Shown here: one piece after another, positions 1 to 11,027 of the stretch | Layout: each line of letters starts with the position of its first letter | Numbering within the stretch: position 1 is the stretch's first letter | DNA from: Brasenia schreberi | Taxonomy: Eukaryota; Streptophyta; Magnoliopsida; Nymphaeales; Cabombaceae | NCBI GenBank assembly: GCA_036023115.1 | Contig: JAYKKT010000089.1 | Span: 20,641,001 to 20,705,000 of the forward strand | DNA length: 64,000 nt | Direction: 5' to 3' | Translations under genes and position numbers: made by a program | The notes under the pieces: generated by a model | Told to the model about the DNA's origin: nothing | What the model saw: the letters and a program-made list of their open reading frames with translations, nothing else | Databases searched by the model: none

Positions 1-1870
1 ACAAAACTGGAAGGAGTGTTGATAATGAGAAAGATATCATGTCACAAGAGGAAACAATCCAAAATAAAAATATAGCAGAAGAAAATATTATGGAGGAGAA
101 GGGTAATATGAGATGAGGAAGAGGTAAAACTATATTACGATATGCGTGCCTCTACTTGGAGAAAACTGACTAGTGTTAGTCATTAGTAGTCATGTAGAAG
201 GTACTAATTCTAAGAAGTTGTTGCATACCCTTAGTTGCTATCATAAAATGAATTCTTTTTTTCTCTTTGTGAATTATTAAAGAAGGAAACACAGAAAAAG
301 TGTTCGAAAATATTTAGGTTAGACTACATGTAATATTATTTCTATTTACATATGCATATTGTCTTTAATTCTTCAAATATATGCATAATCTGAACATTGT
401 GTATTTTGATTTTGTTATAGGCCAAATTTAAATTTATAGATCATAAACCAATACTTGAAGTTTCAAGTTATTCGATCAAAAGATCTTTTAAGAAGCATTT
501 ATAGAAGAGCTTCAAGGATTATATGAATGATGTTAAGTCAAGATATTGTAACCGACATCACATCTTCATGACAACCTCTAAAATGTAGTCTTGTAGAATA
601 CCTTTTGGATGGTTCATGAGAAAAGCTAAAGAATTATGGTAGCTTGAGGAAAAAACAAATATTGAGTATGAAAGAAGCTTGTGAGAAGCAAGATCAAAGT
701 ATAACTGAGGAGTTACATTATTTCATTGCAGTAAAGGTACTATTCTCATTTATAATCAATCATGTCAAATTTTTTATCAGTTACTTAAAAAATATGTCTA
801 ACTAATGGTAATATTTTCTATCTGTGTATAATATAGGAAGAAGCACACTTAGACATGGAGATCAATAAAGTAATTGCTTATATGGACTAACTATAGAGAT
901 AAAAAAACTACAATTATTTTATGAAGAAACTCAAAAGACTTGTGTAAGTATTCATTTTAATTTCTTTTTTTATAAAGAAGTTTTTATAGTTTAGCATATA
1001 ACCTGATATTTTGGTTTGTTGAATAGATTAAAGTGTTTTAGAAATTCGAAAATATTTGTCATGAATGAAGTTCATCTCCTACAATTGCCTCTTAAGAAAG
1101 CAAGTGTGAATGACAAGAATCATGGGTGGTATGTGAGAGGTTTAGGTATTGGAGCACCTACAAGTTCAAATAAAACTAGTTAAGAGAGCAACATGAAAAT
1201 TTAATATATTTTTACTCATAGTCGACTTGATAATATTGAAGATAATGTCACAACTGAATGATAAAGTATCACAACTACAAGACTAGATGGAGAGAAATGA
1301 TGATCGCGTGAATATTTATATTATTTTTTGCTAGTGATCTTATTATTAAAGCAATTAATATTGAAGTGTGGTTGTTCAATTAAGGATTTTGTTCAGTTTG
1401 TAATGCAGGGATTTAGTTTGGAATCACAATAATCACAGGTATTGAAAACATGTTTTATATGTATCTCTAAGTTAGTTATTTACTTATTCTTTTAATTTTT
1501 CTTTTTCAAAAACCTTAGAACTACATGGAGCCTTAAGACCAATCATGTGAAAGATATGTTAAATCAATAATATATTAGAATAGGTTGATGTGTTATATTT
1601 TGTAATGTATATAAACTTTTTGTCTTTGTATTTCATGTATATTTAAACAGATCAGTACAATATTAATTGTCTTCATTCGAAATTGTTTTGTTCATTTTTC
1701 ATTGTATCACGCACTCTCAAGAATTAGTAATAATTATATTTGAAGCATTTCAATGACAAGCGAAAACAGGTCGCAGTTGGATACTTTTGTGATTATTTCT
1801 AACTGTCAAAATAATAGAAAAGCAATTGGAAAAAGTTAATTATTGTTGTAGAGTGACTAGTTATGTATGC
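1..1870. other. AT-rich non-coding stretch, possible old gene or transposon relic
   Basis: No open frame of useful length is present on either strand. Short blocks read as broken peptide-like pieces, and AG-ended pyrimidine tracts (for example near 420 and 837) look like intron ends, so this could be a decayed intron-containing gene or DNA transposon. I cannot name a family. The composition is strongly AT-rich compared with the GC-rich ORF at 2947. Confidence 0.3.
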
Positions 1871-2150
1871 TGACAACAATCGAAATAAATTTATTTCTAG
1901 GTGTTGTATTTTTCTGGTTTTTGATAATAACTGGAAATAAGTTTATTCAGACTGTTGCCAATAGACATAAATATTTACCCAACAGCCAGAATTAAACTTA
2001 TTCTAGCTATTTGTTGGCTCAATTTATTCTGATTGTTATCGGGTCCATCTGACTCGAGTAACTTTTTTTCTAGCATCTTAATTTCTTTTATTACGACTGT
2101 TTTAGTAGTCCGGGTAGTTTATTCCAACTTCTTTCAATAGTTGGAATTGA
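1871..2150. repeat. Degenerate AATAAA/TTTATTC repeat cluster
   Basis: Four to five imperfect copies of a roughly 35-60 bp motif occur. Each copy has a core like GAAATAAATTTATTTC or GGAAATAAGTTTATTC followed by ACTGTTG or a variant, and the cores are themselves near-palindromic. Copies are near 1878, 1932, 1987, 2025 and 2115. Clusters of short diverged repeats of this kind are typical of the subterminal regions of CACTA (En/Spm) transposons. No terminal CACTA motif was located, so the assignment is tentative. Confidence 0.35.
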
Positions 2151-2884
2151 CTGCAACTGTAGAGGTGACCCTAATATGTCGAGTACGGATTGATTCAGGC
2201 CACACCTAGCTCGGTCGACACTAGAGGTATCAACTTCGAAGTCGATAAGAAAATCCAACACAAACATGAGTCCGTGCACCCAGTGTGTCACGAAAAAATC
2301 GGGTGTGAACATGCCTTTGCCAAAACACAAAAGGACACGACCCGACACATAATATAACTAGAAATCGATCTCATAGATGCAGAAATTGGACATGAGCATG
2401 TGTTGGAAATATCATACTAGTGTATAAGCACCAGGATTCAGAGCGACACGCAACAAAAAGGTTGTGTAGTCAACTGGTTGAAACATGAAATATGTCAGGA
2501 ACGTGACCGAAAAAACGATACTAACTTGCCTAGATATCACTATAGCAGTTGAAACATGAAATAAGATGGCATGAGCATGACACGAAACTAACACACCTAG
2601 ATATAACTATAGCGTCCTGATAAAGGTCTTACCGGATCCTTCCCGATATAAGGTCCAAAACAGAATGAGATCGTTCACTGCAAATAAAGTCCCCAAAGCG
2701 TGGTCTGTCATTTATGAAAGTTGAAAGTACTCAACCAGGTAAAAATCTTCCGCCCCCCAGTTTCCAACCGACAGTAGCAATCCTGTATTAACCGAGCCAA
2801 CTGAAGGGCAACTACGTCATACTTGCTCTCAAGTTATATGTATCTAGGGAGACCCATGGACGAGAAGAAACCGTAGAATTCAAC
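2151..2884. other. Intergenic sequence upstream of the membrane-protein ORF
   Basis: I see no coding signal here. A short motif (GTTGAAACATGAAATA) is repeated at about 2478 and 2548. Short ORFs on the minus strand have no recognisable protein features. The last few hundred bases would hold the promoter of the downstream ORF, but no convincing TATA box was picked out. Confidence 0.3.

Positions 2885-2938
<54 letters not shown>
2885..2938. repeat. Compound microsatellite (TG)9(AG)18
   Basis: Perfect TG dinucleotides at 2885-2902 run directly into AG dinucleotides at 2903-2938, ending 8 bp before the ATG at 2947. GA/CT microsatellites are common in plant 5' leaders, so this probably lies in the 5' UTR of the following gene. 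Translating through it gives only an artefactual Cys-Val/Arg-Glu extension. Confidence 0.9.
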
Positions 2939-2942
<4 letters not shown>

Positions 2943-2946
2943 ATTA

Positions 2947-3333
2947 ATGGCGGAGGAAGATTTCTACGGGTGGTGGGAGGTGCCTCCGTACGGAGCTATA
3001 CTGGTGGTGGTGGTGGGAGCGTTGGTGGCGGTGCCGATGCTTGTGGGCGAGCCCGGTGCCGTTGCGGAGTCGATTCAGGAGGTGGTGGGTCCGGCCCCTC
3101 TACTCCTCCTTCCCCTCCTCCTCCTCCTCCTCATCCGCTTCCTCTCATCCGACCGATCCGCGTCACTCTCCCGCATCTTCTCGGCCGCAGCCGGCGAGCA
3201 GAACACCATCCACCGAGTCGGGGGATCCCCGATCGGGGTTGGGTTCGTCCTCCTCCTCCTCATCTTCCTCCTCTACTATCGATCCGTCCTCCTCGGCAAC
3301 GGCGGCGACGGCGATGACGACAACGGCGACTAA
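2947..3333 (+). CDS. Small hydrophobic membrane protein, function unknown
   Basis: This is an intronless 128-codon ORF starting at the ATG that follows the AG microsatellite. The upstream in-frame ATG at 2890 is rejected because the extension only translates the microsatellite. The protein starts MAEEDFYGWWEVPPYG, then shows three hydrophobic segments: about residues 17-33 (rich in Val), 49-64 (a Leu run after a Pro) and 97-111. Between the second and third is a Ser/Arg-rich loop, and the tail is short and acidic (Gly/Asp/Asn). This suggests a three-pass membrane protein. The acidic, aromatic N-terminus resembles small uncharacterised plant membrane proteins, but I cannot assign a named family. 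GC content and codon use differ sharply from the surrounding AT-rich DNA, as expected for a real gene. It is the only convincing host gene in the window. Some overlapping frames are also open because the sequence is GC-rich; they are low-complexity Ser/Pro/Arg shadows. Confidence 0.6.
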   Translation: MAEEDFYGWWEVPPYGAILVVVVGALVAVPMLVGEPGAVAESIQEVVGPAPLLLLPLLLLLLIRFLSSDRSASLSRIFSAAAGEQNTIHRVGGSPIGVGFVLLLLIFLLYYRSVLLGNGGDGDDDNGD

Positions 3334-5936
3334 TTCACCATTGGAGTCGAGTCCACCACCATTAGTTACGGTTTGCCGGAACAGTCGTCGATCATCTCCT
3401 CTGTATAGCGGAATTAGTCAAATGGCCCTGTGTTTTCTAATCGATGTCTTCAGATTCACAGGATCGTTTCTTCTATCAGCTTCTGTTTCTTTCTTCTTTT
3501 GTCTAATTATTAATTCTAGTACGTGGTGCATGAGCTTTTGAATCATCGGTACCTCCCTTGAAGTCATTCTTGGAGTTAATGGATCCTCCGTGGACTCTAA
3601 ATGTTCCCTCTCAGAGATCACGAGAGAGAGAGAGAGTATACAATCTGCAGCCGATCTGAAGGAAAAGGTGCAGCAAGCCTCCTGCCGTGTCGTGTCATAT
3701 TTTTCTTACCGTACAAGTCATTATAAAATGAAACAATGTATCAGCTTTTGTGTCTCTTGACTCTATTCTTCTGTTCCTCCCAGAGGAAGGGAAAGAGATT
3801 TTATGATTTGCTGAATGATGGAAAGGAAAAAAAGAAAAACCGGTGGCCTCTATGGTAAAGATTGCATAGTTGTAACTGGTTGGGTTCTGCCGTTGAAAAC
3901 GAAAATGGCAGCCATCTTGATACAACTTCGTGTCGCATCGCCAAGTATGAATTATCTCGTGTGGACCGTGCGTGGTAAGTGAACATCTCGTGTCGGAGTG
4001 ACGGTGCCTGGTAGGTATGAAGTGGAGAGTGGTTGGTGTTGATCTACCTGCTTGATCTCTTCTTTTTGTCAATGAGAGAGAGAGAGAGAGCAGATCGTAG
4101 TGGGACCCGGCGATGTCACCTGCCTTCTCTGTTCGTTTGGTGAGAATTGGGAGGGCATCGAAATGGGCATGTTTTTTGGTCACACGGAAGGTCTGACTTG
4201 GTTGTTTGAACTTAACCAACCGAATTGTGATTTCGTCAGACCTAACCTGCCGACCCCTGCGGAACAGGTAGAATTGTGTGCTGGGGACCGACTCCCTTTG
4301 CCTTCGCTAGTTGCCCGGAAGAGGGTTTTGTTAGGCAGGAAAGTTGATGGGACTCGATTTTTCTTAACAATGAGGTGGTGAATAGCCCATGATTGTACGC
4401 GGTTCCCTCCTCGGAATATGAGAATCCCTATTTCTTTGAGTCAATTAAGCTTCTTACAAAAATTGGGTGACCTTCTCGGCTTCTTCTTTCTTTACGGATA
4501 GAGAGTGGATAGAAAGTCGGGAATGTATCTCCAAATAGTTTTTTTATTTTATTTTCTCAAGTTTGGGGAGAACGATGCTTGATCCCACCTTAGTGTAATG
4601 CAAAATCTGAAAGATTCTTGTGTTCTTCATCGTGTATAAAAGAAAAATACAAGTATTTTGTGAACTTAAAATATAAGTGGATTTCATCTGAAATGTAGCA
4701 ATACACAACTCTGTCTTTTATGGCAGGTTCAAATATTCTAGAGAGAAGACTTGGTTTTGGTTTGGTACAATCGAGGATCTTTCGGTGTGAATGAATATAC
4801 AAGTTTCCTGATGCTTCTGTGGTCGTGTCTTATGAATCGCTAGCTATGTTTGTTTGTTGGGTGATGGAGCAAAAACTAGTGAGTTGTATTATATTTTTGT
4901 GCTTAGGTTACACGGTCATGCTGTAAGATGCGACAATTTTCTCCAGCTTGTGCTTAAGCTTGTCTCATATAAACCACATGAAAAGAGCGATGGCTCAGGT
5001 CATATCGTTTGATAAGATGATACTCGAGCAGGCTAAGCTCACACATGCTCAACTAGTGAGTGCCACCGATGCATATCGCCTTGTCTTCATATGAGTTCAG
5101 GTTTGTCTCACAAAACACTCATCTAGCCAAGGTTTGTTTGTGTGCGCTTGTGCATGCGTGTGTGTGTATTATGTATGAAGGAAGGTGCGTGTGCATGTAA
5201 GTGCCATTAGTTCAAACATATTAGTAAGAGTTGGTGAACTGATGAGCTGGTTAGGATGACCTAAGCTAAGAAGCTACTCTTGGCACATGCACGGCCAAGG
5301 GTTCGGTTCTCTAATAAGGGTCAGGAGCTAGACACCCTTCCGTGCACGGCCCTTAACGTGGGGACGAAAAAATGGCCCTCGTTTCGAGTTTCACGTCCTA
5401 CGCAGCACGTACGCTATCTAAAGGATCCCTTTTTTTCTTTCTGAAAACTTATATTCTACACATCACGTAATGGTGGTTTGTATTATTTTAAGCACAAGTG
5501 GAGACATTTTGATCACATCGCTGTGTCACCTTCTGTAAATTTTCATCGTCATTTGAATATTTTGTGCAACTCTTGGTTCTTCTAATTATTTTGATTTTGT
5601 TTTTAGGCCGAGGAACCGTCTTCCCTGTAAACCTTGGATGGTGACTTGACCACCTTGTCTTACGCGCCCCACGTGATATAGCGATTGTTTAGTGCATCCA
5701 AGTCCATGAACTTGGTTCAATTAATGTTGAACATGTTCATGTTCAAAGCATCGGATCCACAAGTACCCGAGCTCTTCCGTTTCCGGATCCAGATTCCCAG
5801 AAAAGGATTTCCAGTCTTCCAATCTAAACCAGGTACTGGAACACATCTAATCAGAGAAGAAGCCCACTTGAAGTTTCCCTAGTAAAAGGCAGTAGTTTAG
5901 TTTAGTCCATTCACACGGTCCGGAAGCACACACTAC
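3334..5936. other. Intergenic DNA downstream of the membrane-protein gene
   Basis: This holds the presumed 3' UTR of the gene, GA microsatellites at 3622-3636 and 4074-4090, and otherwise unremarkable AT-leaning sequence. Short ORFs on both strands (for example 3695-4219 minus and 4100-4381 plus) show no domain, no signal sequence and no conserved composition, and I do not regard them as genes. Some repeat DNA may be present around 4850-5400, but no boundaries are visible. Confidence 0.4.
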
Positions 5937-6360
5937 CAGGGGTGGCGAATTGGGTTCACATGTCGAATTCGGGTCGGATCACTTGGAATCAGGGTCAGAA
6001 GCATGTTGTCCCATACCCGACCACAACCCCAGGGTCAAGGCTCGGTCCATGCAGCTGCAATCTCATATTGAATATGTGCGTGTGTATACATGCGTGTACA
6101 CTATATCTGTTTTGGATATTATATATAAAGATATTCATATGTAGTATATGTAATATACAATTTATGTGTATAGATAATGTTATATATGTAATGTACATTA
6201 TGTATGCATTTTGGTGGGGTACAGGTCAAATCTGACCTGATCCAATTTTCCCAGGCTCAAATTGAACGATTTGAACCTGACCCAAGATGATTAACCCCGG
6301 ACTGTTCGTGGTGTCATTCAGTTCAGGTTGCCGAGTTGGGTTTAAATTTGTCAGTCCCTA
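5937..6360. mobile_element. Candidate hAT-like non-autonomous element (MITE), degraded
   Basis: The left end reads CAGGGGTGGCGAATTGGGT and the right end TTTGTCAGTCCCTA, an imperfect inverted repeat of about 12 bp. CAGGGGTGGC-type ends are common in plant hAT miniature elements. The interior has phrases such as GGTCGGATC and ACCTGACCC that recur in the element at 6911-7234, and an AT-rich central part. It has no coding capacity. No clear 8-bp target duplication could be read. Confidence 0.45.
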
Positions 6361-6910
6361 CACAAGCAGAGTCGAAAGGAAAGTCGAGTGTAAACTCGAG
6401 TAAAGTAGGAATGCAGCTCAATCCGAAGTTTTGGACTCCACAAGTATATTAGGATTGGTCTATGAAGCAAGATCAGAGTTTTTCAAGAAAGCTCACTTGA
6501 TATGTTTAATATATAGATAATTCATGAACCTTAAAGCCTTAACAAAGCTTAAGTCCCAATTGCTTTTGAAGGATCAGAACATAAGTAGACACTATTCTTT
6601 TGTATGTGTCCTATAACAAATGCTCATAAGCCTGCCTTCAATCTTTTTTTTTAAACAATGTGTAGTCTGAAGGCAGATGCATGCCTCGGGTATCATCAAG
6701 CTCATGGCCTTCAATTTGTGTAGTCAACAGCCTAGCCAGGTCAGTTATTTGTGTTTAGCACCGGATTAGCAAGGGATCACCTTACTCGCTATATTTCCAT
6801 TTCACAAATTTCAATTTGTAGTGTTGAATGTTATGAAATGTTATAAGTAGAACCAAAACGACTAAAGTATGCACCCTCTGAGTGAAAAGAAAAGATCTCC
6901 ACGTTTTACG
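6361..6910. other. Intergenic DNA between two MITE-like elements
   Basis: I see no gene, RNA or repeat structure here. It is moderately AT-rich single-copy-looking sequence. Confidence 0.4.
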
Positions 6911-7234
6911 TAGGGTGGCAATTTTTCTTTAGACACGACTGGAAAAATCCGTGTCCAGTCAATGTTAGGCACTCCGGCGGGGTCGGATTGGATCATTCAG
7001 AAGTGACCCAACAAAAACTGGATGAGGACCTAGAGCTAATCCAAACCCTACCCAAAATGTGTGTGTGTGTGTGTGTGTGTGTGACCAGGACTGGACCTGA
7101 ACACCACCTGGGTCATGTCTAGGTTTTCAAAATGGGCCGAAACAAGAAGCCAGGTTGTCTCCAGGTTAACCTGCTTTCGGCCCGGACCTGAAGTTACTCA
7201 ACACAAACCCAACTCATCCGATTTGCCACCCCTA
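6911..7234. mobile_element. hAT-like MITE with TAGGG-TGGCAA / TTGCCACCCCTA ends
   Basis: The ends are inverted: TAGGGTGGCAA at 6911 and TTGCCACCCCTA at 7223-7234. The flanking 8-mers GTTTTACG (6903-6910) and ATTTTAGG (7235-7242) match at six of eight positions, consistent with a decayed 8-bp hAT duplication. The element is 324 bp, non-coding, and contains a TG microsatellite at 7059-7082. Its similarity to 5937-6360 suggests one MITE family present twice. Confidence 0.6.
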
Positions 7235-8267
7235 ATTTTAGGTGGGAATTTACTGTGTGCGGTTGTAGTGCTCTGTATTACAGCCCATAATCCTAATTCT
7301 GAGTAACTTTTTCTTTGGGTGGGATAAAGTTGCCGTGGATTATGAATTTGTATCCTTCAGAATTAATTGCGATTCTTTTCAAATTTTGGAGGAGACTAAT
7401 GCCTGACCTTGCCTCCATGTAGCTCCTGCACTGATCAGAATGATTGAAGGTCATACCGCCTGTCAATATTCTTGATAAGAATTTCTACTATATGCATAAA
7501 ACGGTTCATGTAACAAGAAGATACTACTTAAAATGAAAGGTAAATATTACAACTTAGTGAGAAGACCGGCACTGCATTATAGTGTTGACTGTTGAACAAT
7601 CAATACGCGCAAAAGAAATTGGTGGAAGAAATGAAGATGGCAAGCTAGAGATGCATGCGATCACACAAGAAAGGATCAAAGTCAATGATGAGAAGTTCAG
7701 TTTAACACCAACTAAAAAGATAAGGTATAAGATAACTAAGGTGATCAGATTAAGCTCCAATGAGTGAGAAATAGACAATAGATACTTCGAATTGGACAGC
7801 ATGATGAAAGAAAACCATATACTTTTGTGGAGTTAATTTCAAATATAACACAAGATGGAGCAAAATGGGAACCAAGAATTCGTCTTTCACTTGATACGGG
7901 AAAAGGTTTACTTTTGGTTTTGGTTTCATCCAAAAAATGGGTGTTAGGAACAGCTCAACCGTTAAATGGATCATGGTGCTAAGCACATCTTGCAGCCAAT
8001 CACATGAACCATGGAGGACAATATCCAACTTGAAACAGTATTTAAATCTAATTTCTCACTGTAAACAAACAGAAATGCCATCCCATCCATAGATCCCAAT
8101 ACTGCTGAATGGTGATTGTAGCAACTACCTTTCCTTGTTTAAGTGCCTGGTTGATATGTAAATAAAGTCCAGTAGTTGTTAGGCAAGACAACTTTTTCCC
8201 CACAGCTTTGCCAAATCTCAATTGATTTCAAATCAAACTCAAAGAGCCACCCAACAAAAGAGGATCA
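7235..8267. other. Intergenic DNA left of the retrotransposon cluster
   Basis: No supportable gene is present. Small overlapping ORFs on both strands around 7554-8028 are AT-rich and lack recognisable domains. The five bases before the copia LTR (8263-8267) read GATCA, the candidate target site of that element. Confidence 0.4.
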
Positions 8268-8673
8268 TGTAAGTAGTTGGTGGCCACTATCGGCCCCAAT
8301 ACTAACGTCAACCATGAAATGCGGGAAGAAGGGCCCTTTTCTCGGATTTCATGGGTTGTTTTTTACAAAAGGAAAACTTTATTGAAAATTGTTTTTACTT
8401 TTAAAAAAGTCCTAGGCATCTCCCGAAAGAACATGGAACGACAGATAGAAGAAAAAAAACCCAGATATATATACAACAAAACAATACAGAAAAGATGGAC
8501 ATACACATTGCCTTTTTCCAGAGAAATCACTCTGCGGGTAACCTTTTCTCTCTCTTTTTTTCTTTTCCCTATTTCGTGTAGATGCATACAACTACTACTG
8601 CAATCGGCAGTTTCCTCTTCTTACCAAGCATACGACTTTTGTCGCCCATCGAACACCTTTGAAGCAGACATCC
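8268..8673 (+). repeat. Ty1/copia 5' LTR, left part
   Basis: It is collinear with 51645-52095 of the 3' LTR, including the shared GGCCCCAATACTAAC and ATACACATTGCCTT phrases, with scattered substitutions and indels. It stops at CATCC, where E1 is inserted. The remaining LTR sequence seen at 52096-52240 has no counterpart on the left side of the internal region. Confidence 0.85.
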
Positions 8674-9529
8674 TGTAAACACCCCGAAATCCCACGAATT
8701 CCACAAAACAAATCTGGTTTTGTAAAAGCAGCCCCAAAGGGCCATTTTGAGTCTGGAAACCTAGGAGCCTTCCAGGCAACCCTGTACATATGTTTTGAAC
8801 TTTATATTTCAAAAATATACAATATGGCTTTTAAAAACCTTTTAAAACACGTTTTTGAAACCCCGAAGCAGCTTGGCCTAATCCAGACAGGACCAGAAAA
8901 GCCAAAGAGAGCCCGGAACTGGAGCACAAGTCAAACCCGGCACAACAACTGTCATATCAAATCCACCCCCAGGATCTCGAACGTCCAAGACCCTGTTATC
9001 ATCAAAACATCATTTGAAGTCATCTCCGGAAGGCGAAAACAGAGGCGGACGATCATGTTGGCGAAGACCCAACGCAGACGGAGTACTGATGATGTCAGGC
9101 CCCGCACAAACCGTTCATTTCGAACACAGCTCGAAGGAGTCAAAATTCAGTTTGGATTGGATCTGGACCATATATATCCAGATCCCAATCCAAACCCATG
9201 TATGGACTTAGATTTGGATTTGGAGTCAAAAATCCAATCCAATATCCATATCCATGGCCTACATCACCTTCTCATAAATGGAGGTGGGGCCCACTTGAAA
9301 TTCACGTGGGATTATGGGCATGAGAGAGAGTGGGGGAGGATAATATCAAGTGTGTGTTGTAATTAAGCTTGACTTGTGTGTCAAGTTTGGGGTTAATCAT
9401 GTGGGTTAGCCTAATTAAGTGGGTTTAAGCTTGTAATTATTCAAAACCTAACCTAGGGCTGCACCAACATGATGTGATTAGGGTCCATGGGTCATGCAAA
9501 GGGAGCTCCTTCATCTAATCCTAATCAAA

Positions 9530-9790
9530 AACACCTAATCCTAGCTTTCCACCCTAATCCGGTCCTAATCCTGGCCTAATCACCTAACCCACTTCCCTAA
9601 TCTCAGCCTAATCCCGATCTAATCACCTAACCCACTTCCCTAATCCTTCCCTAAACCTAGGTTAATTTCCCTAAACCTAACCTAATCCTAGCCTAATCAC
9701 CTAACCCACCTCACTAAACCTCACCCTAAAACCAACCCACCTAGCCAAACCCTAAACCCCTAAACCACCCCACCTAAACCTAGCACACAA
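9530..9790 (+). repeat. Telomere-like CCTAA(N) tract inside the LTR
   Basis: Dozens of short units such as CCTAATC, CCTAACCC and CCTAAACC follow each other, resembling the plant telomere repeat CCCTAAA without perfect periodicity. The same tract sits at the same place in the other family A LTRs (about 23820-24070, 35970-36220, 47220-47450 and 57560-57800), so it is part of the LTR and not a chromosome end. Confidence 0.8.
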
Positions 9791-11027
9791 CTTACCCAAA
9801 ACCGCTTGTATCTAAAATATTTGGCCCTACCCTAATACCAGCCCACCATACTACCTTACCACCACCCCTAGACCACCTAACCACTACCCCAAAACCAGCC
9901 CCACGCCCTTCACAAAAGCTATAACCCCCCCCCCCCCTAGTGGGCGGGTTTTTTTCAAGCTTTGGGCCCTCCAATTCCCAGCCGATCACCATCATCCTCC
10001 ACCTGCACCACCACCAGCCACCACCGTGCTCCACCTGCTCCACCACTCCCCAGCCACCCGTCGCCATCCTCTTCAACCGGCCGAACCAAGCCACTCCACC
10101 ACACCCGGCTGCTCCTCAACCAACCGCCGCCTCCCATCATCGCCGGTTAGTACCCCATACCCTACCTCACCTCTTCTCCACTCCCCCTCCACTCTCAACC
10201 ACCTGCACCACCACCATCTTCCCCTAACACCAGCCATTCATCGCCTCCCCCCACTTCCATTCGGCCAGGCCATAACCACCCTAATTACCCGCCACTACCT
10301 AGACACCCTAGCTACACCCGGCCACTCCACCCAACTCCCTAAGATCTGCCCCTATCACCTCACCACAACCACCACTACCTTACCCCATACCCTAGCTAGT
10401 TCCCTTCCCATCCACCATAGCCTAGCCACCCTAGCAGCCCGCCACCACCAAGTCCCCTTAGTCGGCCACTCCAACCGGCTGTCCCCCATCCATTCGGCCA
10501 GCCACCCGCCAACCTTAGGTACTCCCTTAGATACTCCCTTAGGCTCCCTTAGTGCCATACTTCCTAACACTATACCCTCCCCTAGTGACCCTACTTAGGC
10601 ATCTAGCCCAACACACAAAACCAGCCCATTCCTAGCAGCCGACCATCTTCAAGACGCTCCTTCCGCGCACCTAAGACAGCCGGCCAGCAGTCCCTCTTGC
10701 CGTTCAACTCCGTGGAGCTCCCTTTTGCAGCCCAAGGCGAAGGACAAACCTACACTCAAGCAAGGCATCTTCGGACCAGCTATTAGTAAGTGCCTAACTC
10801 GGTCCTTAGTTGCATACTTGCTTAAAAATTCAATTCGATAAGGGGTTGTAATAACGGAGCATAGTCTCCCCCCGCTTGTAATAACGTGGCTCGGCACACC
10901 CACACACACGTGCACTCTCTTAGTCGTGCACGATTTTGAACACACACGGGCCTAATCAGCCCCTAATACATAAAGATATATATATACTTTAATTTTCGTA
11001 GGGTTTTTGCTTAAGTTGGGTGTGTTG

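Noticed and set aside
2091..2348. 85-codon minus-strand ORF
   Set aside because: It shows no domain or conserved composition, and it overlaps the repeat cluster.
3041..3541. Ser/Pro-rich ORF overlapping the membrane-protein gene
   Set aside because: It is a shifted-frame shadow of the GC-rich gene. The frame at 2947-3333 has a proper start, hydrophobic segments and a natural stop.
3695..4219. 174-codon minus-strand ORF
   Set aside because: It has irregular composition, microsatellite-encoded SLSLS, and no domain or supporting context.
8659..9366. 235-codon ORF starting before the E1 LTR
   Set aside because: It crosses the copia/E1 insertion boundary, so it cannot be a real gene as written. 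The LTR part is discussed only as a low-interest finding.
9530..9790. Interstitial telomere or chromosome end
   Set aside because: The CCTAA tract is degenerate and sits at the same internal position in every family A LTR.
10026..10598. 190-codon Pro/Thr/His/Ser-rich ORF in the E1 LTR, and its longer counterpart at 24221-24907
   Set aside because: It is a translation of the CCACC/CCTAG-rich LTR tract. Composition is low-complexity, several overlapping frames are equally open, and the E2 and solo LTR copies do not keep the same frame.
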